Source: Pseudomonadota bacterium (GTDB lineage Bacteria; Bdellovibrionota; UBA1018; CAIMNF01). From it: a stretch of DNA of 64,000 nucleotides. This document shows positions 54,717 through 63,906 of the stretch, one piece after another. The translations under genes and the position numbers were made by a program. The stretch covers positions 62,001 to 126,000 of the forward strand of contig JAIXOQ010000020.1 of the NCBI GenBank assembly GCA_027486675.1. Reading direction: 5' to 3'. Each line of letters starts with the position of its first letter. Position 1 is the stretch's first letter. A model generated the notes under the pieces. That model had not been told where the DNA came from. It saw nothing but the letters and a program-made list of their open reading frames with translations, and ran no database searches.

Positions 54717-55844
54717 ATGCATACCCTGCCAGAAGCGCTCACTTTTGATGATGTTTTGATCCTCCCCTCCTACTCTGAAGTTCTTCCCACTGAAGTGGAT
54801 ACGTCGGTGGAACTGGTCCCCGGCTTTAAGCTTTCGGCCCCCATCCTATCGGCTGCGATGGATTCCGTGACCGAAACGAAAATGGCCATCCGCTTAGCAG
54901 AGATCGGTGCTCTGGGTGTGCTCCACAAAAACTGTGACATCGCGACCCAAAGTGCTTGGGTGGCTCAAGTGAAAGCAAAAAAAGGCGTAGACGAAGATAG
55001 CACGATCGATAAATCGGGTGCTCTGCGTGTTGCGGCCGCCACAGGCGTTGGACCACAAGGATTGGAACGCGCACTTGCACTTTTGGATGCGGGTTGTGAT
55101 GCGATCGTGATCGACACAGCGCATGGGTATTCCCGCGGTGTTCTTCATGCCGTCGCGGAACTGCGCAAGCTTAGAAAATCCGCAGTCATCATCGCAGGCA
55201 ATGTCGCTATGGCGGACGGTGCAAAAGCTTTGATCGATGCCGGCGCAGACGTGGTGAAGGTGGGCATGGGACCTGGCGCAATCTGCACGACCCGTGTGGT
55301 CAGCGGCGTGGGAGTTCCTCAGTTGTACGCCATTCAAACCTGTGCAGAAGTTTGTCGAGCGGCCGGAAAAACATTGATCGGGGACGGCGGCATTAAGCTT
55401 TCCGGTGATGTGACTAAAGCGCTGGCAGCAGGCGCAACCGCCGTGATGATGGGATCGATGTTGGCCGGTACCGATGAAGCGCCGGGTGAACTGATCGATC
55501 TCGGCGGAAAGAAAGTAAAAGTGTACCGAGGCATGGGAAGTCTTGCAGCGATGGAGCGTGGCGGCAAAGAACGTTACGGCCAAGGCGGAGTTCAGGAAGC
55601 AAAAAAATTAGTGCCTGAAGGCATCGAAGGTTTAGTCCAGGCCAAAGGTCCAGTGGACGCAGTCGTGTGGCAGTTAGTCGGCGGCCTCAGGTCTGGGATG
55701 GGTTATGTGGGTGCCCCGAACGTGCAGGAAATCGCAAAACGCGCACGTTTTGTGCGCATCACTGGAGCCAGTTTGCAGGAAAGTCATCCGCATTCATTAT
55801 CTGCGATCATGGCAGCACCGAACTACAATACGGGGCGCAGCTAA
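54717..55844 (+). CDS. guaB: IMP dehydrogenase lacking CBS domains
   Basis: 375 residues instead of about 487. [51 protein letters not shown] with catalytic Cys190, [19 protein letters not shown] and the flap ([10 protein letters not shown]...RYGQGG) are all present. The two CBS modules that normally sit after residue 90 are replaced by a short linker ([18 protein letters not shown]). The enzyme makes XMP from IMP with NAD, the committing step of GMP synthesis. Loss of CBS domains would remove purine-nucleotide allosteric control. Directly follows the exported cluster and precedes guaA. Confidence 0.95.
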   Translation: MHTLPEALTFDDVLILPSYSEVLPTEVDTSVELVPGFKLSAPILSAAMDSVTETKMAIRLAEIGALGVLHKNCDIATQSAWVAQVKAKKGVDEDSTIDKSGALRVAAATGVGPQGLERALALLDAGCDAIVIDTAHGYSRGVLHAVAELRKLRKSAVIIAGNVAMADGAKALIDAGADVVKVGMGPGAICTTRVVSGVGVPQLYAIQTCAEVCRAAGKTLIGDGGIKLSGDVTKALAAGATAVMMGSMLAGTDEAPGELIDLGGKKVKVYRGMGSLAAMERGGKERYGQGGVQEAKKLVPEGIEGLVQAKGPVDAVVWQLVGGLRSGMGYVGAPNVQEIAKRARFVRITGASLQESHPHSLSAIMAAPNYNTGRS

Positions 55845-55845
55845 A

Positions 55846-57387
55846 ATGAAGGCCTCCGTATGGATTGTGGATTTTGGTTCGCAGTACACGCAGCTCATCA
55901 CGCGGCGGATCCGTGAGTTATCACGTAAGTCAGAAATCTTAACCATCGATACGGCACGGACTCGGTTGAAAGGTGGCGAGCGTCCAGGCGCGTTGATTCT
56001 TTCGGGTGGTCCACAAAGTGTTTTTCTAGATCGTGAGGACTACAGCGCTTTTTTTTCTGATGCCACGCTCCCCATCCTAGGTGTGTGTTACGGAATGCAG
56101 CTGATGGCGCAAACCTCAGGCGGCAAGGTAGAGCGTGGTGTTCAAGGTGAATACGGGAAATCAAAAATCGATGTTTTGGCCAGCGGATTTCCAAAAGGAC
56201 AATCCACAGTGTGGATGTCTCACTCCGACCATGTGATTCAACTACCCGAAGGTTATCAGGTGATTGCTCGCAGTGAAAATAGACTTGTCGCGGCGATGGC
56301 GCACGAAACCCTTCCTAGGGTAGGCATCCAGTTCCACCCGGAGGTCCATCACTCTGAAAATGGGATGCAGTGGCTATCCTGGTTTTTAGATGGGATCGCC
56401 AAGGTAAAACAGGATTGGACCGAAGCAGATCGTTTGAAGGATCTAACGGCAGCAGTAAAAACCGTGAACCCTAAACGCGTATTGTGCGCCTTTAGTGGCG
56501 GTGTGGATTCACTTGTGGCAGCAACACTCGTGCATCGCGCACTCCCGGGCCGCGTGCGCTGCATCTTTGTAGATAACGGCCTTCTGCGTGAACAAGACAC
56601 CGGGCATCTCAAGATGCTTCAAGAGAAAACAGAACTCGATATCGAGTGGGTCGATGCGAGTGAACTCTTTCTTTCCAGACTGAGTGGTGTGTCTGACCCC
56701 GAGCAAAAGAGAAAAATCATTGGGAATACCTTTATCGATGTTTTAGAAGACGAATCTCGCCGCATCGAAAAGAAAGATGGGACCCCGTTTGATTACCTGC
56801 TGCAAGGCACGATCTACCCCGACGTGATCGAATCCTCTTCCCCCCATGGTGTCTCAGGAAAAAGCGTCACGATCAAGTCCCACCACAATGTGGGTGGATT
56901 GCCTGAACGCATGAAACTGGCGCTTCTTGAGCCGCTTCGATTTCTTTTTAAGGATGAAGTGCGCGAACTCGGCCGCGATCTTGGGCTGGATTCTGAGTGG
57001 CTGCATCGCCACCCATTTCCTGGGCCAGGACTTGCAGTCCGCATCATGGGTGATGTGACGCGAGCGCGAATTGATTGTTTGAAAAGAGCCGACTCAATCC
57101 TCATGAACGAACTGCGCAGCAGCGGACTTTACGCTTCGACCTGGCAAGCATTTCCCGTGTTTTTGCCTGTGAAAACAGTCGGTGTGAAGGGGGATGGCAG
57201 AGTGGTCGAAGAAGTCATTGCGCTTCGTGCCGTGAACAGTGTGGACGGTATGACTGCAACTATTACCGAATTTCCTTGGTCTTTTTTAACAAGTGTTGCA
57301 TCCCGAATCGTAAACGAAGTTCCGGGGATTACACGCGTGGTCTATGACTTAACTCAGAAACCACCCGGCACGATTGAGTGGGAGTAG
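55846..57387 (+). CDS. guaA: GMP synthase (glutamine-hydrolysing)
   Basis: 513 residues from ATG 55846, 1 bp after the guaB stop; a longer frame reads guaB in another frame. GATase domain: VDFGSQYTQLI, GVCYGMQLMA with the nucleophile Cys, FHPEVHHSE. ATP-pyrophosphatase domain: CAFSGGVDSLVAA; C-terminal dimerisation domain ends KPPGTIEWE. It converts XMP to GMP. guaB and guaA form an operon. Confidence 0.97.
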   Translation: MKASVWIVDFGSQYTQLITRRIRELSRKSEILTIDTARTRLKGGERPGALILSGGPQSVFLDREDYSAFFSDATLPILGVCYGMQLMAQTSGGKVERGVQGEYGKSKIDVLASGFPKGQSTVWMSHSDHVIQLPEGYQVIARSENRLVAAMAHETLPRVGIQFHPEVHHSENGMQWLSWFLDGIAKVKQDWTEADRLKDLTAAVKTVNPKRVLCAFSGGVDSLVAATLVHRALPGRVRCIFVDNGLLREQDTGHLKMLQEKTELDIEWVDASELFLSRLSGVSDPEQKRKIIGNTFIDVLEDESRRIEKKDGTPFDYLLQGTIYPDVIESSSPHGVSGKSVTIKSHHNVGGLPERMKLALLEPLRFLFKDEVRELGRDLGLDSEWLHRHPFPGPGLAVRIMGDVTRARIDCLKRADSILMNELRSSGLYASTWQAFPVFLPVKTVGVKGDGRVVEEVIALRAVNSVDGMTATITEFPWSFLTSVASRIVNEVPGITRVVYDLTQKPPGTIEWE

Positions 57388-57409
57388 GATAGTACTGCTA
57401 ATCCTTTTC
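57386..57409 (+). terminator. Possible terminator after guaA
   Basis: AGGAT (57386-57390) pairs with ATCCT (57401-57405), extended by AG/CT past a bulge, and is followed by TTTT. The stem is short. It lies between the convergent guaA and response-regulator genes. Confidence 0.4.
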
Positions 57410-58789
57410 ACTGATCGAAAGGAGCTTCATCTTTCGATGCAAATAAGTTCTTTCGATCCCTAGGGCCTCAGCCGTCTTTGAAATGTTCCATTCATTCTCT
57501 TCTAATGCCCGTGTCACAAATTCTTTTTCGAAGAGGGCCTTTGCTGCCTTAAGATCCCGTGCGGGCTCAGAGGGAGACGCCCCTTGTGTCGCCAAGGGTT
57601 CACTCCCATCCAGAGGAACCTCAAGGTGCGCATAAAGTTCATTTCCAGAAATAGGGAGACGGTCCTCAGCAGCCCCTTGCAGGATGACCAGTCGTTCCAC
57701 TAGGTTGCGAAGCTCCCGAATGTTGCCGGGCCATGGGTACTGAGTGAGAGTCTTCACAGCCTCTGCAGAAAGCACGCGTCTTGGTTTACGATGCAGAGCG
57801 CAGAACTCATCTAAAAAGTGATCCATGAGTTCCGCCACATCCGATGCACGTTCACGAAGCGCAGGGAGTTGGATGCGTAGAACGTTCAAACGATAGTAAA
57901 GATCCTCACGAAATAGGCCCTTTTGAATCAGGTCCCGAATATCTTTGTTGGTAGCTGCGATGATCCGGACATCCACCGTCTGTGTCGTACTCCCCCCCAC
58001 ACGCTCAAAGCGTTGTTCTTGAAGAATACGCAGTACCTTGGCTTGGGTCTTCAGACTCATGTCCGCGACTTCATCTAAGAAAATGGTGCCTCGGTCTGCT
58101 AAATCAAATCTTCCTCGTCGTGCACTGACTGCACCAGTAAAGGCCCCACGTTCATGGCCAAAGAGTTCGCTCTCAATCAGTTCCTCTGGAATTGCAGCAC
58201 AGTTCACCTCAATGAAAGCTTCCTTAAAACGAGGCGAAAGGGAATGAACCAAGTGGGCTACCACTTCTTTGCCTGTTCCGTTTTCACCAGTGATCAAAAC
58301 TGATCCAGAAGTAGGGGCGATACGGCTGACTATTTCGCGTACCTGGGAAATCCCGCCTGATTTTCCGATTAAACTTCTGCGTTGGGATGCTTGGCGTTTG
58401 AGGGCCGTGTTTTCTGCACGCAAGCGGCTTGCAGATATGGCGTTTCGAATCAGCAGTAACATGCGGTCGAGCTCAACAGGCTTTTCAAGAAAATCGTAAG
58501 CACCACTTTTAGTTGCACGAACCGCAGTCTCAATGGTTCCGTGCCCGGACATGATGATGACCGGTAACTCTGGAAATGACTGTTTCATCTGCTCTAAGCA
58601 CTGGATCCCATCTGTCCCCGGCATCCATATATCGAGTAGCACTAAGTCGGGTAAGTCTTGTCGAACTGAGGCAATCCCTGAAGCCGCATCGTGGGCCGTG
58701 CGCACGGTGTAGCCTTCGTCGGAAAGGGCACCCTCCACAGACTTTCTTATGGGCTCTTCGTCGTCAATGACCAGGATGGTTCTAGACAT
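57398..58789 (-). CDS. NtrC/NtrX-family sigma54 response regulator
   Basis: 463 residues. Receiver domain with LVLLDIWMPG (phosphoacceptor Asp near residue 53). AAA+ domain with GENGTGKE, ESELFGHERGAFTGA (sigma54 contact loop) and GTIFLDEVADM. Fis-type helix-turn-helix near the end (WNISKTAEALGIERTYLHRKMKLL). It activates sigma54-dependent promoters when phosphorylated. The LHRKMKLL end and the partner kinase point to the NtrX subgroup. The start is 9 bp after the kinase stop. Confidence 0.92.
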   Translation of the reverse strand: MSRTILVIDDEEPIRKSVEGALSDEGYTVRTAHDAASGIASVRQDLPDLVLLDIWMPGTDGIQCLEQMKQSFPELPVIIMSGHGTIETAVRATKSGAYDFLEKPVELDRMLLLIRNAISASRLRAENTALKRQASQRRSLIGKSGGISQVREIVSRIAPTSGSVLITGENGTGKEVVAHLVHSLSPRFKEAFIEVNCAAIPEELIESELFGHERGAFTGAVSARRGRFDLADRGTIFLDEVADMSLKTQAKVLRILQEQRFERVGGSTTQTVDVRIIAATNKDIRDLIQKGLFREDLYYRLNVLRIQLPALRERASDVAELMDHFLDEFCALHRKPRRVLSAEAVKTLTQYPWPGNIRELRNLVERLVILQGAAEDRLPISGNELYAHLEVPLDGSEPLATQGASPSEPARDLKAAKALFEKEFVTRALEENEWNISKTAEALGIERTYLHRKMKLLSISEKD

Positions 58790-58798
58790 AGGGTTAGT

Positions 58799-61021
58799 CT
58801 AAGCGTTCTTTGCTGGGATCGGCAGCTCGATTACAAAAGTTGTGCCGACTCCTTCCCGCGAGGAAATCTTAATGTAGCCCCCGTGGTCGTTGACGATCTT
58901 TTTCACGATCGCAAGGCCTAGGCCTGTGCCTTCGGATTTTGTTGAAAAGTAGGGCTCAAACGCCCGTTCCTGCACGTCGGGACTCATGCCCGGGCCATTG
59001 TCTTTGACTGTGATTTTCACTCTGCGTTGGTCCTCATCTAAGGCACTTTCAAGCTGAATCTCCGGCACTCGAGTTTTAGGGGCAGAGCGCATGGCAGCAA
59101 TCGCGTTGTCGACCAGGTTGGTGATGCAGCGTTTGATTTGATCCCGATCAAAAGAGAACGGCTGCAAGCGAGGATCAAACTTCAGGTGGAAATAGACTTC
59201 AGGATGCGCGGTCCTAAAGAGCTGTGCCACTTCCTCTAAAACAAGGGGAATGGCGTTGGGGGATGCGTTCAATTCAGGCAAACGGGCGAAATTGGAGAAC
59301 TCATTGACTAACTCCTTCAGTTCATCCGTCTGCGAGATAATGGTAGCTGTGCATTCCTGAAGCAGTTCTCCTTCCTTTCCGGGCAGCCCTTGGAGTTTTC
59401 TCTGCAAGCGCTGAGCGCTCAGTTTGATCGGGGTCAGCGGGTTCTTAATCTCATGAGCAATGCGTCGTGCGACTTCTCGCCACGCCATCTCGCGTTGGCC
59501 TTTGACGACCTGGGTGAGGTCGTCGATCACGGCCACTGCGCCCCAAATTTTTCCACCCTCACTTAAAGGTGTGGCTGATGCCACAAGGTTTTTGACCTGG
59601 TCATCAATTTTTGGAGTCCAACTAGAAACGAGTTCCTCAGGGCGCCCGCCTTCAAGAGCTTTAGCTAAGACCTCAGCAAGTGGCTCAAGAGTGGCACCAA
59701 TCAAGGTGTCTCTGAACTTTGGTTTATTCGTGGGGGCTTCAAACCCAAGGATCCGAGATGCTGCCGCGTTCACGGTCACTAACCGACCTGCGGCATCGAC
59801 TTGTAAAACGCCCGCGTCGATTTGTTTGAGCACGGTCTCCATCTGCGTGCTGCGTTGTTCTAAGCTGGTTTGCGCTTCTCCGAGTTGGCGCATCATTCGA
59901 TTAAAAGCATCCACAAGAACTGCGATTTCATCGTGTCCACTTTTTTCAATCTTAAAATTTAAACGTCCACGTCCCACTTCATCCGCAGCGCGCACGAGAC
60001 GTTCAATCGGCACGGTCAATTCACGCGCAAGGTAGAGTCCTAACCAAATTTCCGCAAAGATAATCAGGAGTGTGATCAGGACCAAGATCACGGTGTAGGT
60101 CGTTTTGATTGGATAACGAAGTGGGTTGGTTTCGCGGTAATCCTTCACAACGTGTGAAATTTCGTCGGCACGCGCACTTAAGTTCACGGGAATCACGCTG
60201 CTGACGACGATGACCCCTAAGACTCGATTCGGGTGGGAGCGATCCCGGATGGGTGCAGTGCTGCGGACCAAATCCGTTGTTCCCAAGCTTTGTGTGTAAG
60301 TGAACGCCTTGCCTTCGAAGGCAGTTTCCAAACGCTCAAGCGTCAATCGCACCAGCGCGCCGGGGTACTGTGTGCGTATCAGGTTATGTTCAATCGTGAG
60401 CACTGGATCGAGCGGCCCGGTATAAAGCTCAACCCCGTCTAGATTCATTTCATCCTGGAGGCGGGCAAGTTCCCGAGCTACCGCGGGTACCTTTGGATTT
60501 GGGAATTGTTTTCCGATTCTTCCGCCTAGGAGACGTGCGAAGTGGGAGGAGCTTGCTTCGGCCGTGACGTAATACTGGCGAGCGATGTCTAAAGAACTTT
60601 GGAGAGTGTTCTGCACCTTCAGTGAAAACCACTTGTCGAAACTGGAGTTAATGTAGAGCGAAGAAATAATGAAAAGGACGACTGTGGGTATCGCCGAAAA
60701 GCCAATGAACGCCACGACCAGTTTCGTCTTGAGTGAAGCGCCTAAGATGCGGCTCCTGCGCTCGAAGAAGAGCTTTCCGACATTCTTAAAAATCAGCCAA
60801 AGTAGGGCCGCGAAGATGACGATGTTAACGTTTAAGAGTCCAAAGAAGAAAATCGAGTTCACGAACGGCAATGAAGTCGACTGCTTTGATAAACGGATCT
60901 CAGTGATTGTGAGGACCAAAAAGAGAATTGCGAAGCCTAAAATGAGCCAACGCTCCCTTTGGCGCTTTTTTGATTCTTTTGGGTCGAGCGGCAATTTTAT
61001 CAAGCAGCCTGATTCTCGCAC
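58799..61021 (-). CDS. NtrY-like sensor histidine kinase
   Basis: 740 residues. Hydrophobic segments at about 25-44, 50-77, 97-121 and 310-332 enclose an extracytoplasmic sensor region (about 122-309). A HAMP segment (LTVPIERLVRAADEVGRGRLNF), PAS domain, and kinase core follow: phospho-His in RRIAHEIKNPLTPIKLSAQRL, N box LVDNAIAAM, DNGPGMS and GTGLGLAIVKKI. These match NtrY. It likely phosphorylates the downstream regulator. The start is a GTG at 61021 without a clear Shine-Dalgarno; in-frame TTG codons follow closely. The 22-bp gap to the divergent methyltransferase gene leaves little room for separate promoters. Confidence 0.9.
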   Translation of the reverse strand: MRESGCLIKLPLDPKESKKRQRERWLILGFAILFLVLTITEIRLSKQSTSLPFVNSIFFFGLLNVNIVIFAALLWLIFKNVGKLFFERRSRILGASLKTKLVVAFIGFSAIPTVVLFIISSLYINSSFDKWFSLKVQNTLQSSLDIARQYYVTAEASSSHFARLLGGRIGKQFPNPKVPAVARELARLQDEMNLDGVELYTGPLDPVLTIEHNLIRTQYPGALVRLTLERLETAFEGKAFTYTQSLGTTDLVRSTAPIRDRSHPNRVLGVIVVSSVIPVNLSARADEISHVVKDYRETNPLRYPIKTTYTVILVLITLLIIFAEIWLGLYLARELTVPIERLVRAADEVGRGRLNFKIEKSGHDEIAVLVDAFNRMMRQLGEAQTSLEQRSTQMETVLKQIDAGVLQVDAAGRLVTVNAAASRILGFEAPTNKPKFRDTLIGATLEPLAEVLAKALEGGRPEELVSSWTPKIDDQVKNLVASATPLSEGGKIWGAVAVIDDLTQVVKGQREMAWREVARRIAHEIKNPLTPIKLSAQRLQRKLQGLPGKEGELLQECTATIISQTDELKELVNEFSNFARLPELNASPNAIPLVLEEVAQLFRTAHPEVYFHLKFDPRLQPFSFDRDQIKRCITNLVDNAIAAMRSAPKTRVPEIQLESALDEDQRRVKITVKDNGPGMSPDVQERAFEPYFSTKSEGTGLGLAIVKKIVNDHGGYIKISSREGVGTTFVIELPIPAKNA

Positions 61022-61043
61022 ACCGTGTTAACTTTGGGGACCC

Positions 61044-61793
61044 ATGTCCGTTGAACTGAGAAATCCCCATAGTATTTTGGCTGCTTTAAAACGACGACCA
61101 CGCGCTGTACAGCGCCTATCGATCCCACCCGCCGGTGGTCCCGTCTGGGAAGAGATCGAGGCCTTAGCCACGGAACATCGTGTAAAAATTGAGACCGTGG
61201 AGGCGCGCGCAAAACCCTTAAGCCCCAATGATCGTGGTCACCGCATGCAAAGCTTAGGTGGAGCCACCATTGAAGATTCTGTTCCTGTGCCGCTCGCTCA
61301 GCTGCTCAGAAAGCCTGAAGATCGTTACGGCTTATGGCTTGCCTGTGATTCTTTGCAGGACCCTCAGAATCTAGGGACCATTTTCCGGATTGCCTCATTC
61401 TTCGGAGTCGAAGGCATTATCCTCACGACGGAACGATCTGTACCGCTGACGGGCACTGTTTATGACGTTGCGTCCGGTGGGGTTGAAGACACTCCATTCA
61501 CTTTCGTCACCAACCTTCGCCAGGCATTAGATCAGGTGCGCGAAAATGAGATCTGGATCTTAGGCACCTCCGAGCACGCAAAAGCGAAATTAAACGCGCA
61601 AAAAGGCGATCGGCACTGGTTAGCTGTTGTCGGTAGCGAAGAAAAAGGCATGCGTCGTTTGACTGAAGAATCCTGTGATGTGATTTGCTCCGTGCCAAAT
61701 ATGGGCGGAATGGTGGATTCCTTAAACGTCTCGGTTGCAACAGGTGTCGCAGTACATTGGCTGACGGAAACACGGGAAGAGATCGAAGGATGA
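61044..61793 (+). CDS. SpoU-family RNA 2'-O-ribose methyltransferase (RlmB/TrmH-like)
   Basis: 249 residues. The three SpoU motifs are present: DSLQDPQNLGTIFRIASFFGVEGIIL, AVVGSEEKGM and VPNMGGMVDSLNVSVATGVAVHWL, which build the knotted SAM-binding site. The N-terminal part (IEALATEHRVKIETVEARAKPLSPNDRGHRMQSLG) resembles the substrate-binding domain of RlmB, which methylates G2251 in 23S rRNA. Whether rRNA or tRNA is the target cannot be settled. Overlaps msrA by 4 bp. Confidence 0.88.
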   Translation: MSVELRNPHSILAALKRRPRAVQRLSIPPAGGPVWEEIEALATEHRVKIETVEARAKPLSPNDRGHRMQSLGGATIEDSVPVPLAQLLRKPEDRYGLWLACDSLQDPQNLGTIFRIASFFGVEGIILTTERSVPLTGTVYDVASGGVEDTPFTFVTNLRQALDQVRENEIWILGTSEHAKAKLNAQKGDRHWLAVVGSEEKGMRRLTEESCDVICSVPNMGGMVDSLNVSVATGVAVHWLTETREEIEG

Positions 61794-62278
61794 CTGAGAC
61801 TGCGCTTTTGGCTGGCGGGTGTTTCTGGGGAGTGGAAGAAATCCTCCGTGCATTTCCAGGAGTGATTTCTACCGAAGTGGGTTACACCGGCGGTGCAACC
61901 GAAGCACCAGTGTACGAGCAAGTCAAAAAGGGCACGACTGGCCACGCAGAAGCGATCGAAGTGAAGTTTGACCCGAAGCTTGTTTCTTACGAGTCGATTT
62001 TAAAACATTTTTTTAGACTTCATGACCCGACTCAAGTCAACGGACAGGGGAACGACATCGGTACTCAGTATCGATCAGCAATTTTTTATTTGAATGAAGA
62101 GCAACGCAAGACGGGCGAGCGGGTCAAAGCTGAGCTTCAGGCCTCCAAGAAGTGGCCTAAGCCCATCGCTACAGAGATTGTTCCTGCAAAGAAATTCTAT
62201 CCAGCTGAAGGTTATCACCAGGACTATTTAAAAAAGAATCCGGGCGGGTATACCTGCCACTGGCTACGGCCAGAATAG
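61790..62278 (+). CDS. msrA: Peptide methionine sulfoxide reductase MsrA
   Basis: 162 residues from ATG 61790, which overlaps the previous stop (ATGA). AGGCFWGVEEILR carries the catalytic Cys. GYTGGATEAPVYEQVKKGTTGHAEAIEV, FFRLHDPTQVNGQGNDIGTQYRSAIF and AEGYHQDYL are standard. It reduces methionine-S-sulfoxide in proteins, with thioredoxin as usual donor. No signal peptide, so cytosolic. A Cys in the last residues (YTCHW) may act as resolving Cys. Confidence 0.95.
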   Translation: MTETALLAGGCFWGVEEILRAFPGVISTEVGYTGGATEAPVYEQVKKGTTGHAEAIEVKFDPKLVSYESILKHFFRLHDPTQVNGQGNDIGTQYRSAIFYLNEEQRKTGERVKAELQASKKWPKPIATEIVPAKKFYPAEGYHQDYLKKNPGGYTCHWLRPE

Positions 62279-62313
62279 AGCAATCGAGCGCGCCCATTCT
62301 TTTCCCAATAGAC

Positions 62314-62466
62314 CCACAAGAACCCAAATACTCCCAAGCCCAAACAATCCAATGACCAGTGTGCTCCGAGCCCTCATCCATGAGGCTTGCTCTCGCCATC
62401 CGGGCGAGCGCTTTTAGTCGCACCTGGCCATTGGATTGTTTGGGCTTGGGAGTACTTCTTCTGTGG
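62314..62466. repeat. 153-bp palindromic element, copy 1
   Basis: Left arm 62314-62359 and right arm 62424-62466 are near-perfect inverted repeats (CCAATGACCAG at the inner end of the left arm against CTGGCCATTGG). They enclose a 64-bp core (62360-62423) that itself has two hairpins (CCTCAT-CC-ATGAGG and CTCGCC-ATCCG-GGCGAG). Partial pairing continues outward to about 62291 and 62490. The whole can fold as a cruciform with two side hairpins. No gene is seen in 62279-62595 apart from this element. Confidence 0.85.
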
Positions 62467-62595
62467 TTATGTGTTGGCGAAAGAATGGTCGGGACTGAGG
62501 CAGTTACGGGACAATCGCCGCGAGTTCGTCCACGAACCCATTGGTCGGAGGCTTTCACTAACGCAGCGAGTGTGTCTGCCTATGCAAAACAGACT

Positions 62596-63408
62596 TCATC
62601 CCAACTTTGTAAACCATTCTTGAATATGGATCCCCGCAATTTGTGCAGCTTTCCGATTGTGTGCAGGACAAAGATGGCGGAGGTTTTTTAGTTCGGTTTT
62701 GCCGCCAACTGCGAGCGGAATCACATGATAAATATGCAAATGCGCCTTTGATGGACAACGGGCATTGGTGTTTGGCGCAATGTGCTCGCACTGCCCACTG
62801 GATCTCTCGAAAACTGCACGCTTCATCTGCATCGGAATATATCTGGAATACGGATCATTGGACTGAGCGGGTTGCACATCCGGACGAGTTGGCTCCGATG
62901 CAACTTTCCCCATCTGCTTCTCGCGCTGCTCGATAAAGGTTTTTAATGTTTGCTTGAAGAGCTCTCGGGTTTCTTCATCGATTAGAATTTTCTCAACACT
63001 CCGCTTGGATTGCCCCAAACACTGCGCAATCAGATCTGATTTCTTGATCTGCGGTTTTGAATCCTGCTTTGGCCTCGCCGATGCTGCCTTTTCCGCACGA
63101 ATGTGCCGCTGAATCAGTGCCGCAGACGTCAGCGTCAAAGCGCCCTTTTCAAGGTGTGTTTTCACCTCCGGTACTTCGCGCATCAGCCTCATGGCAGAAA
63201 CTCGTTCTGCCGCTCAACCCTCCGCGTAACCTAAATCTCTGACTACATAGTCAAACAAACTTGAATAAGCATCGACTGCATATGCCCGTCGCTTATCCAC
63301 TTCCTCAAGGTGTGTAAGCAACACCAAGGTCGCAGTTTTTTCATTCTTTGCGGCCTTACTGGTGAGATCTAAGAGTTCTAGGTCTGTGAGTTTCTTCAAG
63401 TTGTTCAT
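62596..63408 (-). pseudogene. HNH endonuclease gene with nonsense codon and altered active site
   Basis: One continuous frame from ATG 63408 to 62596, interrupted by a TGA at 63214-63216. The N-terminal part (LKKLTDLELLDLTSKAAKNEKTATLVLLTHLEEVDKRRAY, SSLFDYVVRDLGYAEG) runs in the same frame into AAERVSAMRLMREVPEVKTHLEKGALTLTSAAL, the usual order in the helix-rich HNH family of Bdellovibrio-type genomes. The C-terminal HNH region reads LHIYHVIPLAVGG...LKNLRHLCPAHNR, where a Tyr replaces the Asp normally found before the first His (DH). Both the stop and this change suggest decay. The 3' fragment could still be translated from ATG 63192. Confidence 0.75.
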
Positions 63409-63753
63409 CGCACCAACAAGTGTAAGCCCATGTTTTTTGACGCCTAAAATGGCTTATAAGTGAATCAAAAAAGGAAAAATGAAAAACAAGAACCTTTTGC
63501 CCGAAATCACGCAGCACAGCCCCGCACAGCAAGTATTAGTGGCGATGAGACCGCAGTGACGGGAGAGGGTTTTTTGTGCACAAAGAAACCTGTCAAGCGC
63601 GACGCGAAATATTTTTTAAATCTTCCGACAAGAGAGAATTCGAAACCACTTCCGGAAATCGTGGTTATAAAACGCCGAAAAGACGTATACGAGACTTAAA
63701 CTGGCGTATGGTCAGAATCGGCCCGGCAGCGCGTCCATTTTTCCCCAATAGAT
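63409..63753. other. Intergenic stretch without a supported gene
   Basis: A plus-strand open frame of 79 codons (63460-63699, GTG start) is Lys/Arg-rich, has no recognisable domain, and could be chance. I see no RNA gene or clear promoter here. The stretch separates the broken HNH gene from the second palindromic element. Confidence 0.4.
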
Positions 63754-63906
63754 CCACAAGAGAACAATTACTCCCAAGACCAAACAATCCAATGACCAGG
63801 TGCGACTAAAAGCGCTCGCCTGGATGGCGAGCGCAAGCCTCATGGATGAGGGCTCGGAGCACACTGGTCATTGGACGGTTTGGGCTTGGGAGTACATCTT
63901 CTGTGG
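63754..63906. repeat. 153-bp palindromic element, copy 2, core inverted
   Basis: Left arm 63754-63799, core 63800-63863, right arm 63864-63906, the same sizes as copy 1. The arms keep the same sequence order as copy 1, but the 64-bp core is the reverse complement of the copy 1 core, with two mismatches by eye. This equals either an inverted copy of the whole element or a flipped core. Confidence 0.85.

Noticed and set aside
62169-62558. Open frame of 129 codons through the first palindromic element
   Set aside because: It reads through the palindrome and the msrA end and contains no recognisable domain; similar frames in the second element arise from the same repeat.
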